Shown here one piece after another: positions 1 to 8,672 of a DNA stretch of 36,704 bases; the stretch's first letter is position 1; the number at the start of each line of letters is the position of its first letter. Origin of the DNA: Synechococcus sp. CS-1332 (GTDB lineage: Bacteria > Cyanobacteriota > Cyanobacteriia > PCC-6307 > Cyanobiaceae). The stretch is from contig NZ_JAHLYP010000024.1 in assembly GCF_025127995.1 (NCBI RefSeq), forward strand, positions 1 through 36,704, given 5' to 3'. The position numbers and the translations under genes were made by a program. The notes under the pieces are model-generated. The model did no database searches and was not told where the DNA came from. It was given only the letters and a program-made list of their open reading frames with translations.

Positions 1-21
1 GAAAATAGCTCGATGCCAGGT
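1..21 (+). rRNA. rrf: 5S rRNA, 3' terminal fragment (cut by window edge)
   Basis: The first 21 bases match the conserved 3' end of cyanobacterial 5S rRNA: the AAAATAGCTCGATGCCAGG segment, whose CCAGG pairs with CCTGG at the 5' end of the molecule. Only the tail is present; the rest, and probably the 23S and 16S genes, lie to the left. A strong intrinsic terminator follows about 70 bases downstream on the same strand, as expected at the end of an rRNA operon. Identification is by recall of the 5S consensus. The exact mature 3' end could be off by a base or two. Confidence 0.85.
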
Positions 22-90
22 AAAACATCCGCTCCAAGGCAGCCGTAAGGCACCCTGTGAGCCAACAGTTCCACCAAGTGGATCTGAGAG

Positions 91-115
91 AAGCCACCCG
101 AGTAGGGTGGCTTTT
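91..115 (+). terminator. Intrinsic terminator of the rRNA operon
   Basis: A perfect 9-bp stem (AAGCCACCC at 91-99, GGGTGGCTT at 105-113) closes a 5-base loop, and its 3' arm runs into a TTTT tract at 112-115. It is oriented to stop plus-strand transcription leaving the 5S gene. The stretch from 116 to 195 holds nothing further that I can see before the convergent mtnBC stop codon. Confidence 0.8.
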
Positions 116-195
116 CTGTTGGCTGCTTTTTGACGGCGCTGGCGAATGGGGAAGCGGCCGGTTGTTGTTTCGCCGCTGGGCCGCAGCGATGGAAC

Positions 196-1554
196 TCAGA
201 CTTCGATCTGCCCCAAACTCGTGATCGCCTCAAACGGACCGGGATCCACCGCGGGATTCTCCGGCCTCACACTGAAGCGCGTGCCCATTCCTGCGGCTTG
301 TGCCGCTTCCAGTTCGCTCCTGGCATCGCTCACAAAAAGAACGGCCCCCGGCGCCATGCCTAGCTCCTTGGCGATGGCCTCATAGCTGGAGGCCTGGTTC
401 TTGGGGCCAGTGGTGGTATCGAACCAGCGGCTGAATAGCCCCCTGAGATCGCCATCTGTGCTGTGGCCGTAGAGCAGTTTCTGCGCTTTCACCGATCCCG
501 AGGAATAGACGGCCAGCAGCAGTCCTGCGTCTCGCCAGTGCCGCAACATCGGGGCCACATCGTCAAACAACGGGCACTGCAGGGAGCCGCTGGCATAGCC
601 CCGGTCCCAGATCAGACCCTGCAGTTCCTTCAGGGCGGGAAGTTTGCGATCCTGATCGATCAACGATTGAAGAAACAGCACCCGATCGTCATGGGTTGGC
701 GCCCTTCGGGAGGGATCTTCGGCGTTCGCGACGTTCGCCGCTTCCATGGCCCCATCAATGGCTTGGAGGAGTGGAGCGAGTTCGGGCTTGTGGCCTTCGC
801 CGCGCAGAAAGCCATCCAGGCGCTCCCGGGCATAGGGGAAGAGCACCTCGCTCACGAAGGGCACCGGACAGGTGGTGCCTTCAATGTCGAGCAGGACGGC
901 CTTGGTGCTTTCGGGCTGGGGCTTGAGCTGGCCCAAGCCCTCCAGCAGCAGGCGCCGCCAGCGCTGCTCCAGCAGCCACTCCAGAATTTCCAGGTGCCGC
1001 CGGGCTTGGGCCAGATCGCTCCCCCAGGCGTAAAGGCCATGCCCGCCGATCAGCAGTCCCTGGGGAGCGCTTACGAGCAGGGGGCCGGCGGCGGCGCTAA
1101 GCCTGGCCAGATCCTGGTCGTTGGCCAGCACCGGCAGCTTCACCCGGCTGCGGTGGCTGCCGATGCCTTCCAGCCCCTTGAGCATTTCCAGGCCCTGCAG
1201 CAGCAGGGACCCCGATCGTTGTTCCTCCCCCAGACACCAGTCGGAGAGCAGGGTGGCAGCCTGGGAATGGGTGTGGAGCACGGCGCCGGCCCCGGTGCGG
1301 GCCACGATCTCCAGATGCAGCAGGGTTTCGGCGCTGGCCCGGCCCTCGCCGGCCACCACGTTCCCTTCGGCGTCCACCTCGATCAGGTCCTCTGGGGCGA
1401 CGGATCCCTTGTCGACGCCGCTGGGGGCCATCAGCAGGGTCAGAGGGTCGTGCGTCATCACGACACTGAAGTTGCCTCCGGTGCCATCACACCAGCCGCG
1501 GGCGTGGAGGGCCGCCATGGTGCGGCTGAGCTGGTCGGCAAGGGCGCTGGTCAC
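196..1554 (-). CDS. mtnBC: Fused methylthioribulose-1-P dehydratase / enolase-phosphatase (MtnB-MtnC)
   Basis: A 452-residue cytosolic protein joins two consecutive methionine-salvage enzymes. Residues 1-205 are a class II aldolase-fold dehydratase (MtnB): HTH at 94-96 and H172 (GGHG) are the expected metal ligands, and E123 is the likely catalytic acid. Residues 218-452 are a HAD-type enolase-phosphatase (MtnC/E1): DIEGTT at 223-228 with nucleophile D223, SSGS at 351-354, K385 and D410. Together they would convert methylthioribulose-1-phosphate to the acireductone used by MtnD, which is encoded at 13254-13823. Plants carry a comparable dehydratase-enolase-phosphatase fusion (DEP1). Translation starts at a GTG, 45 bases after the mutM stop on the same strand; an ATG at codon 13 is an alternative, but it would trim the dehydratase. 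Confidence 0.93.
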   Translation of the reverse strand: MTSALADQLSRTMAALHARGWCDGTGGNFSVVMTHDPLTLLMAPSGVDKGSVAPEDLIEVDAEGNVVAGEGRASAETLLHLEIVARTGAGAVLHTHSQAATLLSDWCLGEEQRSGSLLLQGLEMLKGLEGIGSHRSRVKLPVLANDQDLARLSAAAGPLLVSAPQGLLIGGHGLYAWGSDLAQARRHLEILEWLLEQRWRRLLLEGLGQLKPQPESTKAVLLDIEGTTCPVPFVSEVLFPYARERLDGFLRGEGHKPELAPLLQAIDGAMEAANVANAEDPSRRAPTHDDRVLFLQSLIDQDRKLPALKELQGLIWDRGYASGSLQCPLFDDVAPMLRHWRDAGLLLAVYSSGSVKAQKLLYGHSTDGDLRGLFSRWFDTTTGPKNQASSYEAIAKELGMAPGAVLFVSDARSELEAAQAAGMGTRFSVRPENPAVDPGPFEAITSLGQIEV

Positions 1555-1599
1555 GCGGGCTGGGAAACAAGGGGATCGGTGGGGTCTGGGTGCCGGCCG

Positions 1600-2448
1600 T
1601 CAGTTCTGGCAGCTGGGACACCAGTGACTGCTGCGCCCCCCCAGCTTCTCGCGCTGGATCACCGAGCCGCAACGGCGGCAGAGTGATCCGCCGCGTCGGT
1701 ACACCCAGGCCTGGCCGCCGTAGTTGCCGTTGGTGCCCTGCAGGTCACGGAAATCGCTGAAGGTGGTGCCACCGGCGCCGATGCTGGTTTCGAGGACGTC
1801 CACCAGGGCTGAACGCAGCCGCTCCAGATGGCTGCGCCCGAGGCTCCCGCTGGGGGTCTGGGGCCGGATCCCAGCCGTGAACAGGGATTCATCCGCGTAG
1901 ATGTTGCCCACCCCTGCTACCAGCGATTGGTCGAGCAGGGCGTTCTTGATCGGCCGCCGCGATCCCTTCAGCCGTTCCCTCAGGTAGGCGCCCGTGAAGT
2001 CCGCTCCAAAGGGTTCCGGGCCCAGACGCCGCAGGCCGGTGATCACGGCCTCATCGGCGACCCCGGGAGGAACCCACCACATCTGGCCGAAACTGCGGGT
2101 GTCCACGAAACGCAACTCCTCGCCGGCCCCGTTCCAGATCCGCACCCTGGTGTGGGGGCAGAGGGGGCGCGCCTCGGCCAGCCAGAGGAACTGTCCGGTC
2201 ATGCGCAGGTGCACGCCCCAGCGGCCTGCTGCGCTGCCGCCTCGTGTTTCGAGATCGGCCAGGAGGTACTTACCGCGCCGGTGCCACTGGCCCACACGAA
2301 GGCCCCGAAGCGCGTTGCAGAAGTCTGCAGGGTCTTCGGGGCTGGCAATGGCACGGGCCCGGAGAACCTCAACGCGGTCGATCAGGAAACCGCGGGTCTG
2401 ATGCTCAAGGCCCCGGCGAACGGTTTCGACCTCCGGCAACTCGGGCAT
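1600..2448 (-). CDS. mutM: Formamidopyrimidine-DNA glycosylase (Fpg/MutM)
   Basis: This base-excision repair enzyme removes 8-oxoguanine and formamidopyrimidines and nicks the abasic site. The N terminus MPELPEVETVRRGL carries the catalytic P2 and E3. A GKYLL segment supplies the beta-elimination lysine. The C-terminal zinc finger is intact (CRRC, then CPSC near residues 258-281). The length of 282 residues is normal for the family. It starts 27 bases after the psaE stop and is followed by mtnBC, so the three genes are probably co-transcribed. Repair of oxidative damage beside a photosystem I gene is a plausible functional pairing, but that is inference. Confidence 0.97.
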   Translation of the reverse strand: MPELPEVETVRRGLEHQTRGFLIDRVEVLRARAIASPEDPADFCNALRGLRVGQWHRRGKYLLADLETRGGSAAGRWGVHLRMTGQFLWLAEARPLCPHTRVRIWNGAGEELRFVDTRSFGQMWWVPPGVADEAVITGLRRLGPEPFGADFTGAYLRERLKGSRRPIKNALLDQSLVAGVGNIYADESLFTAGIRPQTPSGSLGRSHLERLRSALVDVLETSIGAGGTTFSDFRDLQGTNGNYGGQAWVYRRGGSLCRRCGSVIQREKLGGRSSHWCPSCQN

Positions 2449-2475
2449 GCCCGGATGGTAGGGCTGGCAGGAAGC

Positions 2476-2685
2476 TCAGGCCTTGACGAGCTCGCTTTCG
2501 GCGAAGTTGTTGGTGTTGATGCCGCCGTCGGAGCCGCTGTAGCCGTTGTAGTTCACTTTCTCGAAGCGAACCACGACCGGATAGCGGATGCCGGAAGTGT
2601 CAACCGATGCCACGGTTCCCACTTCGTTATACCAGTAGGACTCCGGACGCTTGATCCGTACTTTGTCGCCGCGGGAGATGGCCAT
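2476..2685 (-). CDS. psaE: Photosystem I reaction centre subunit IV (PsaE)
   Basis: PsaE is a stromal-side peripheral subunit of photosystem I that helps ferredoxin dock and supports cyclic electron flow. The 69-residue protein starting [20 protein letters not shown] is a full-length match to the SH3-like PsaE fold, including the conserved [18 protein letters not shown] segment. The frame stays open upstream, but the family begins at MAISRGDKV, so the ATG at 2685 is chosen. It is the first gene of the minus-strand run psaE - mutM - mtnBC and is divergent from the HTH-like gene at 2826, leaving about 140 bases for two promoters. I see no strong ribosome-binding site. Confidence 0.98.
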   Translation of the reverse strand: MAISRGDKVRIKRPESYWYNEVGTVASVDTSGIRYPVVVRFEKVNYNGYSGSDGGINTNNFAESELVKA

Positions 2686-2825
2686 CGCTGGGCTGGAAGA
2701 TCGGGTGGTCTGCGCAGCGACACTACCGGTGATCAGGGGCCTGAGCCCAGGCGATGTCACGGTTCGTTGCCGGCCCCGTGGCAGCATCCCCGCACGCAGC
2801 GCCGGCCCCGCCGATGGTCCCGTCC

Positions 2826-3857
2826 ATGGCCCTACCCGAGGCCCCCCTGTTGAGCCTGGATCTGCCCGATCCGGAGAGCGACAGCCTCAGCACGATGGAG
2901 TTCCTGGCCCGGCTCGAAGAGGCCTGGGCCGTCTGCGACCGCTTCGATCTGCAAACTGAAATCTGGCGCGGCCGCATCCTGCGCTCGGTGCGTGACCGGG
3001 AACGGCGTGGCGGCGAAGGGCGCGGCACCGGCTTCCTGCAGTGGCTGCGGGAGCGGGAGATCAGCAAGACCCGTGCCTACACCCTGATCCAGCTGGCGGA
3101 GTCGGCCGATGGCCTGGTTGGCGAGGGCCTGCTGGCGGAGAGCAGCGTCAACAACTTCTCCAAACGGGCCTTTCTGGAAACGGCCCAGGCCGATCCGGAG
3201 GTCCAGCAGATGATCAGTGAGGCGGCCAACGAGGGCCAGCAGATCACCCGCAAGCAGGTGCGACGGCTCACCGACGAGTTCACCGCCGCCACCAGCCCCC
3301 TGCTGCCGGAGGAGATCCGCCAACGCACCGCCGACAACCTCCTGCCCCCCCGGGCCGTGGCGCCCCTGGTGCGGGAACTGGCCAAGCTGCCCGAGGAGCA
3401 GCAGAACGATCTGCGCCGTGTCCTGCGGGAGGAACCGGAGCTGGAGCGGGTCAAGGACGTGACCCTCACCGCCCGCTGGCTCAGCAAGGCGGCCGAGGCG
3501 GGGTTGGCGGTGCGCGCCTTCCAGCAAGGAAATCTTGATCTTGAGAAGGCGCTGCAGGAGGCCCAGCGACTCGATGCCCTGGGCCTCCTGGCCGATGCTG
3601 TGGGCCAGGCCCAGGCCCTCGAAAGCGCCGTGCTCAAGCTGCACACCAGCTGGCGCCGGCTGGGGGGGCTGCAGGAGCGTCTCTGGGTGGAGAGCGGCAG
3701 CAGCACCCCCCACCTGCGGGAGCTGCTCACGGTGCTGCAGAGCCTCAGCGGCACCACGGTGCGGGTCTCCCTGGGGGAACTGGCCGGTGGCAAGCGCGTG
3801 CGTCTGCAATTGGTGGAGGAATCCCCCGACCAGCTGGAGCCGCCCCCACTGCCGTGA
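2826..3857 (+). CDS. Conserved cyanobacterial protein with HTH-like N-terminal region
   Basis: Function unknown. The 343-residue protein contains a segment around residues 70-95 ([20 protein letters not shown]) that resembles helix-turn-helix regions of DUF3102 or ParB-like proteins, in which ISxxxAYxxIxLAE forms the recognition helix. A second stretch, [15 protein letters not shown], looks like another helix pair. The rest is charged and helical with no signal peptide or membrane segment, so it is probably cytosolic and possibly DNA-binding. I recall close relatives in marine Synechococcus. The ATG at 2826 (MALPEAP) is preferred; an upstream ATG at 2754 would add a 24-residue Ala/Pro tail and crowd the psaE promoter. 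RecQ follows 69 bases downstream. Confidence 0.8.
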   Translation: MALPEAPLLSLDLPDPESDSLSTMEFLARLEEAWAVCDRFDLQTEIWRGRILRSVRDRERRGGEGRGTGFLQWLREREISKTRAYTLIQLAESADGLVGEGLLAESSVNNFSKRAFLETAQADPEVQQMISEAANEGQQITRKQVRRLTDEFTAATSPLLPEEIRQRTADNLLPPRAVAPLVRELAKLPEEQQNDLRRVLREEPELERVKDVTLTARWLSKAAEAGLAVRAFQQGNLDLEKALQEAQRLDALGLLADAVGQAQALESAVLKLHTSWRRLGGLQERLWVESGSSTPHLRELLTVLQSLSGTTVRVSLGELAGGKRVRLQLVEESPDQLEPPPLP

Positions 3858-3926
3858 CGGCCGCTGCCCTGGGGCGGCAGCCACCACATCTGGTGGGAGC
3901 TAGGGTCTGGCGGTACCAGCGCTGGA

Positions 3927-5429
3927 GTGAGCTTGGGGTCTGATCCCCTCGGCGAGAGCCTGCAGCGCCATTTCGGCTGGGAGAGCTTCCGGCCCGGGCA
4001 GCGGCCGGTGGTGGAGGCGTTGCTGGCCGGCCGCGACTGCCTGGCGGTGCTGCCCACCGGAGCGGGCAAGTCGCTCTGCTTCCAGCTCCCCGCCCTGGTG
4101 CGGGATGGCCTGGTGGTGGTGATCTCTCCCCTGGTGGCCCTGATGCAGGACCAGGTGAGCCAGCTCCAGGCCCGGGGCATTCCGGCGGCCTGCCTGCACC
4201 GGGGTCTGGAGCAGGGGGAGCGGCGCCAGCTGCAGCAGCGCCTGGCGACCAACCGGCTGCGGCTGCTCTACCTGGCGCCCGAGCGAGCCCAGGCAGAGGC
4301 CACCCGCCAGTTGCTCGAAGAGGCCCTCGAATCCGGCCGCCTGGTGGCCCTGGCGGTGGATGAGGCCCATTGCATCAGCGCCTGGGGCCATGATTTCCGC
4401 CCCGACTACCGGCGCCTGGGTCAGCTGCGGGCGCTCTGCCCCGGCGTGCCGCTGGTGGCCCTGAGTGCCACCGCCGCGCCCCAGGTGCGGGCCGACATCA
4501 TCCGCCTGCTGCAGCTGCGGCGGCCCCTGGTGCAGGTGCGATCGGCCCGCCGCGCCAACCTCGCTTACACCATGCGGCGGCGGCCATCGGATCCCCTGGC
4601 CGAGGTGGTGGCGGCGATCGGCCAGGCCCGCGGGGCCGTGCTCATCTACGCCCGCACCCGTCGATCGGTGGAGCAGTGGGCGGCGCGCCTGACGGCGACC
4701 GGGGTGGAAGCGATCGCCTACCACGCCGGCATGGATCCCGAGAGCCGCCAGCTGGCCCTGCGCCATTTCCAGGAGCATCCCTCGCCGGTGCTGGTGGCCA
4801 CCGTCGCCTTCGGCATGGGGGTCGACCGGCCGGATGTGGGCCTGGTGCTGCACCTCGACCTGCCCGCCAGTGCCGAGGGCTATCTGCAGGAATCGGGGCG
4901 GGCCGGCCGCGATGGGCAGCCCGCCCGTTGCCTGGTGCTCTTCGATCCCGCCGACCGCACCAGCCTGGGCTGGGCGATGCGCTCCGCCGGCCAGCAGCTG
5001 CCGCCGGATCAGCGGCTGCTGGAACGCCACAGGCTCGAGTTGGCCCAGCAGCAGCTGCGGCGCATCGAAGCGGTGGCCGAAGGCGAGGGGTGCCGGGAAC
5101 AGGCCCTGCTGCTGGCGGTGGGGGAGCTCTCTCCCCCCTGCGGCCGTTGCGACAACTGCCTTTCAGCGCCCCGTTCCAACGACTGGGCCCATCAGGCGGC
5201 TGTGCTGCTCTCAGCGCTGGAGGATCGCAGCGGCCGCGACCTGCGCAGCCTGGCCGAGGACCTGGCCGGTGCCCACGGCAGCGAGGAACCGTGCTGGGCC
5301 TGGTTGGCCCGCCGGCTGGTGCAGGAGGAGCTGATCAGCGAGAGCGACGATGGCGCCCAGCGGCTGTATTTGCGTCCCGTAGGTCGCCGTTACCTGATGG
5401 ACCCCTGGCCCCTGCGCTGGTCGGCCTGA
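3927..5429 (+). CDS. recQ: ATP-dependent DNA helicase RecQ
   Basis: This is a 3'-5' superfamily 2 helicase for recombination and fork repair. The motifs are complete: a Q-motif region (HFGWESFRPGQ), Walker A LPTGAGKS (K48), DEAH at 145-148, the ISAWGHDFRPDY aromatic-rich loop, and motif VI QESGRAGRDG near 321-330. The RecQ zinc site is present at C389, C405, C408 and C411. At 500 residues it is shorter than E. coli RecQ (about 609) and ends soon after a reduced winged-helix region, so there is no HRDC domain. It starts with GTG; I see no better in-frame start. It converges with the LysM gene, with a 24-base gap. Confidence 0.95.
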   Translation: MSLGSDPLGESLQRHFGWESFRPGQRPVVEALLAGRDCLAVLPTGAGKSLCFQLPALVRDGLVVVISPLVALMQDQVSQLQARGIPAACLHRGLEQGERRQLQQRLATNRLRLLYLAPERAQAEATRQLLEEALESGRLVALAVDEAHCISAWGHDFRPDYRRLGQLRALCPGVPLVALSATAAPQVRADIIRLLQLRRPLVQVRSARRANLAYTMRRRPSDPLAEVVAAIGQARGAVLIYARTRRSVEQWAARLTATGVEAIAYHAGMDPESRQLALRHFQEHPSPVLVATVAFGMGVDRPDVGLVLHLDLPASAEGYLQESGRAGRDGQPARCLVLFDPADRTSLGWAMRSAGQQLPPDQRLLERHRLELAQQQLRRIEAVAEGEGCREQALLLAVGELSPPCGRCDNCLSAPRSNDWAHQAAVLLSALEDRSGRDLRSLAEDLAGAHGSEEPCWAWLARRLVQEELISESDDGAQRLYLRPVGRRYLMDPWPLRWSA

Positions 5430-5453
5430 GGGAGGATCCAGGTACCCCCCAGT

Positions 5454-6491
5454 TCAACTGCCCCGGGACTTGCAGAGGTCGGCAACAAGTTGCTGCTCAA
5501 AGTCGGCCTGGGGATCATCCCAGCTCTTCCACTGGCCGGCCTGGCTGGTGGCATTGAGCTTGCGGGCACTGCAGTTGACCGCCAGATAGAGCGACTCACC
5601 CTGGGAGTTGAGGGTGGGCGCCACCATGCTGCCGCCCATGGGTTGCCAGTTGGCCCAGTCCACCTGCAGGGGGCCGTAGTTGCGCCAGTCGGGCTTGCCG
5701 GGGGTGGCCGTGGTGGCCGGACGGGGCGCAGCCGCCACCACGACTGGCTTGGGCTTAGCGGTCGGTGCGGGGGTGGCCCGGGCGACGGCGGGGGCTGGCT
5801 GGCTGGCCGGAGCGGGCCGGGCCGCCGGTGTGGCGGCCGTCGGTGCAGGCTTGGCGGCGGGCCTTGGGGTGGGGGTGGCCGCTGGTCTGGCGGCAGCGAC
5901 AGGCTTGGCGGCCGGCTTCACGCTGGGGGCGGCGGCGGGCTTCAGGCGCAGGCGGGTGCCGGACTCCACCAGGTTGGGATCGCTGATGCGGTTGATGGCG
6001 ATCAGCTGCTTCATGGGCACGCCGTAGGCATCGGCGATCTGCGACAGGCTTTCGCCGCTGCGGACCACATGCTCGGAGGCCTTGCGGTTGAAGCCGGAGG
6101 CCGGGCTGGCGCTGCGCGAAGCGGACGGCACCACCAGCTTCTGGCCGGCTTCGATGTGGTCGGCCTTGTTGAGGCCGTTGAGCTGCATCAGGCGGCTGAC
6201 GGTGATGCCATGGCGGTCGGCGATTTCGGAGAGGGTTTCGCCCTGGGCCACCGTGAGGTTGCCGCCGGCCGCCCGGGGGCGAGCGCCGCCGCCCGGCAAG
6301 GTCAGGGTCCGGCCCGCTTCGACCAGATCGGGATCGCTGATCCCGTTCACCTTCATCAGGGTGGACACGCTCACCCTGTGGCGGGCGGCGATGTCGGAGA
6401 GGGTCTCGCCGGGCTTGACGGTCACCTGGGCCGCCAGAGCCGGCAGCGGCAACACCATGGCTAGAGCCAAGGCGAAGAGGGGGCGGCGCAT
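5454..6491 (-). CDS. Exported LysM-repeat protein with C-terminal cyanobacterial domain
   Basis: A signal peptide (MRRPLFALALAMVLPLPALAA) precedes three LysM repeats at about residues 23-66, 80-125 and 138-185. Each has the GETLS(D/E)IA ... GISDPDLVEAG pattern that binds peptidoglycan glycan chains. A Pro/Ala/Lys-rich linker of about 80 residues follows. The last 80 residues (NYGPLQVDWANWQPMGGS onward) form a separate domain with two cysteines that could form a disulphide in the periplasm. The protein is probably cell-wall associated; whether it has enzymatic activity is not evident. The ATG at 6491 is chosen; a GTG two codons upstream (6497) is equally possible. Confidence 0.88.
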   Translation of the reverse strand: MRRPLFALALAMVLPLPALAAQVTVKPGETLSDIAARHRVSVSTLMKVNGISDPDLVEAGRTLTLPGGGARPRAAGGNLTVAQGETLSEIADRHGITVSRLMQLNGLNKADHIEAGQKLVVPSASRSASPASGFNRKASEHVVRSGESLSQIADAYGVPMKQLIAINRISDPNLVESGTRLRLKPAAAPSVKPAAKPVAAARPAATPTPRPAAKPAPTAATPAARPAPASQPAPAVARATPAPTAKPKPVVVAAAPRPATTATPGKPDWRNYGPLQVDWANWQPMGGSMVAPTLNSQGESLYLAVNCSARKLNATSQAGQWKSWDDPQADFEQQLVADLCKSRGS

Positions 6492-6576
6492 GGGCACTAG
6501 GGATAGCTACGCGCACGTTAAGGTCCAACTCCCGGCCCGCCCAGCCCCCCCCCTGGCGATTGCTGGGCGCTGGTCT

Positions 6577-7989
6577 TCAGCCCATCAGGCGCCGGATCAG
6601 GCCGAGCTTGCCGGCATAGGGGGGAAAGCGGACCGGTGGATCGGGCCACAGCGGCCGGTTGATCACGCCGCGCTGGTGGGAGTAGGTCAGGAAGCCGGTC
6701 TCCCCGTGGTAAGCCCCCATGCCGCTGCAGCCGATGCCGCCGAAGGGCACGCTGGCCATGCCCCCCTGGACCACCACGTCGTTGACCACGACGCTGCCGG
6801 AGCTGGTGCCCGCCAGGAGCCGCTCCCGCTCGACCGCACTGCCGCCGAAGAGGTAGAGGGTCAGGGGCTTGGGGCTTCGGCGCACCAAGGCCAGGGCCTC
6901 CTCAAGGTCGCCCACCGTCAGCAGCGGCAGGATCGGGGCGAACAGCTCCTCCTGCATCAGCGGGTCGGTGAGGGGATCGTCGATCGCCACCAGGGTGGGT
7001 TCGATCTTCCGTAGGGCCCCATGAGAGCGGCCGCCCACCAGCACCTGGCCCCGTTGTCGGGCCTGGGCCAGAAGCCCCTCAAGGCGCTCGAAGCGGCCGG
7101 GGCCGACGAGCTGCCCCAGGTCAGGGCTGGCCAGGGCATCCTGGCCATAGAGCGCGAGCGCCTGCTCGGCGAACGCCGCCACCAGGGCGTCCCGTACTCC
7201 TGGCAGCACCAGCACGTGGTTGGGGGCCAGGCAGGTCTGGCCGGCGTTGAGGCAGCGCCCCCACAGCAGTCGTCGGGCCGTGATGGCCGGATCTGCGTCC
7301 TCCAGCACGATCACCGGGTTCCTGCCCCCCAGCTCCAGGGTGACGGGGGTGAGGTGGCGGGCGGCCGCCGCCAGCACCAGCCGCCCCACCCGCTCGCCGC
7401 CGGTATAGAGGATGTGGTCGAAGCGTTCCTCCTCCAGCAATCGACTGGCCACGGCCCCGTCGCCGCAGACCACCTGGACCACCTCGGGCGGAAACTGGCC
7501 GGCCAGCAGCTCGGCCAGCAGGGCCGCCGAGGCCGGGCTCTGCTCGGAGGGTTTGAGCACGGCCGTGTTGCCGGCGGCCAGGGCATGCACCAGGGGGTGG
7601 AGGCAGAGATCGAAGGGGTAGTTCCAGGCGCCGATGATCAGAACGCAGCCCAGGGGCTCGACCCGCACCGCCCCCTGGCCTGGCCAGGCCCACAGCGGCA
7701 GTGGGCGGCGGCGGGGACGCATCCAGCCGGCCAGGTGGCGCCGGGTGTGGCGTAGCTCCTGGCGCAGGGCCGCCAGCTCAAAACTGGCCTCCACCTCCGG
7801 TCGACCCAGGTCGCTGGCGAGGGCCTCCCCCATCCGCTGGGCCCCCGTCTCCAGCAGTCGATCGAGGCGCTGGAGTTGCTCCAGTCGCCAGGCCAGGGGG
7901 CGGGTGGTGCCCCCATCCACCAGCTCCCGCATGGTCGCCACCGGCAGGGGCAGGAGCGAGGGGCTGGTGGGAGCGGCCGGGGTGGTCAT
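6577..7989 (-). CDS. Class 3-type aldehyde dehydrogenase
   Basis: NAD(P)-dependent aldehyde dehydrogenase, probably acting on fatty or other hydrophobic aldehydes, judged by resemblance to the class 3 / fatty-aldehyde subgroup. Seen in sequence (numbered from this start): GAWNYPFDL with N123, K146 in VLKPSEQSP, the LYTGG cofactor loop, E219 in TLELGGRNP, and the catalytic C253 in GQTCLAPNH. The C terminus is rich in basic and aromatic residues (GKLGLIRRLMG) and may contact membranes. The ATG at 7989 has a purine-rich GGAAAGGG about 8 bases upstream. An ATG at 8040, only 6 bases after the preceding gene's stop, would add 17 residues. The substrate is not determined. Confidence 0.93.
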   Translation of the reverse strand: MTTPAAPTSPSLLPLPVATMRELVDGGTTRPLAWRLEQLQRLDRLLETGAQRMGEALASDLGRPEVEASFELAALRQELRHTRRHLAGWMRPRRRPLPLWAWPGQGAVRVEPLGCVLIIGAWNYPFDLCLHPLVHALAAGNTAVLKPSEQSPASAALLAELLAGQFPPEVVQVVCGDGAVASRLLEEERFDHILYTGGERVGRLVLAAAARHLTPVTLELGGRNPVIVLEDADPAITARRLLWGRCLNAGQTCLAPNHVLVLPGVRDALVAAFAEQALALYGQDALASPDLGQLVGPGRFERLEGLLAQARQRGQVLVGGRSHGALRKIEPTLVAIDDPLTDPLMQEELFAPILPLLTVGDLEEALALVRRSPKPLTLYLFGGSAVERERLLAGTSSGSVVVNDVVVQGGMASVPFGGIGCSGMGAYHGETGFLTYSHQRGVINRPLWPDPPVRFPPYAGKLGLIRRLMG

Positions 7990-8046
7990 GGCTTGGGCCC
8001 TTTCCACCCAGGCTGGCAAACTCCTCCACCCCTGGTCCATGGCCGC

Positions 8047-8613
8047 TCAGTTGGTGCCGCAACCGGCCGCGAATACCGCCCGCCTGAGGTGATCGATCCG
8101 GGGCGAGCCTGGCCCCTCAAAGGCATAGAGCAGAGCCAGACCCAGGCTGATGTCACCTCGATCGAACGCCTGCTGAATCGCTTCCCACCAGGCCTTGGGA
8201 TCGCTCCCCAGCTTCTCCAGGTCTTTCTGGGCCCGTTCCATTCGATCCGCAGGATCCCCCTCCAGGACGATCACGGCGTAGTCGTCGTCCTGAACGCCCT
8301 GGGGCCTCAGCATCAGCACCAGCCGCTGACCCGGGCGGATGGGGGCCAGGAGCCAGGGGATCGGTCCCTCGAGGGGTTGCCCGGGCAGGGCCCGCCGCTG
8401 CCACAGCAGTTCACCCTCCCGTTCGATCCTGACCTCCTCCAGGCTTTCGGTACTCAGAATCGTGGGTGAACCGAAGGGCACGGCCGCCACCGCCTCGCCC
8501 CTGGTGTTGGGCGCAAGCCTGGGGGTCAGCACGCAGACCGTCGTGGCCCGAAGGGGGGCTGCGCAGGAGACCAGGGCCAGGCCGATGCCGATCGCCAGGC
8601 AGGTCCGGCGCAC
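8047..8613 (-). CDS. Small putative lipoprotein or exported protein, function unknown
   Basis: The reading frame encodes an N-terminal hydrophobic stretch (VRRTCLAIGIGLALVSCAAP) in which LVSC fits a lipobox; cleavage after LRA by signal peptidase I is also possible. The mature part, about 165 residues, has a beta-rich middle followed by a helical C terminus ending CGTN. It is vaguely like cyanobacterial DUF928 proteins, but the match is too weak to assign. The GTG at 8613 fits the signal peptide best. A GTG at 8676 overlaps the preceding GAP-family stop as GTGA and would add 21 residues, so the start is uncertain. It lies directly upstream of the aldehyde dehydrogenase. Confidence 0.65.
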   Translation of the reverse strand: MRRTCLAIGIGLALVSCAAPLRATTVCVLTPRLAPNTRGEAVAAVPFGSPTILSTESLEEVRIEREGELLWQRRALPGQPLEGPIPWLLAPIRPGQRLVLMLRPQGVQDDDYAVIVLEGDPADRMERAQKDLEKLGSDPKAWWEAIQQAFDRGDISLGLALLYAFEGPGSPRIDHLRRAVFAAGCGTN

Positions 8614-8672
8614 GGCGGGAAGCAACGGGATAGAGGAAGAGGTGGTATAAGACGCTAACGGCCAGCCAGAGC

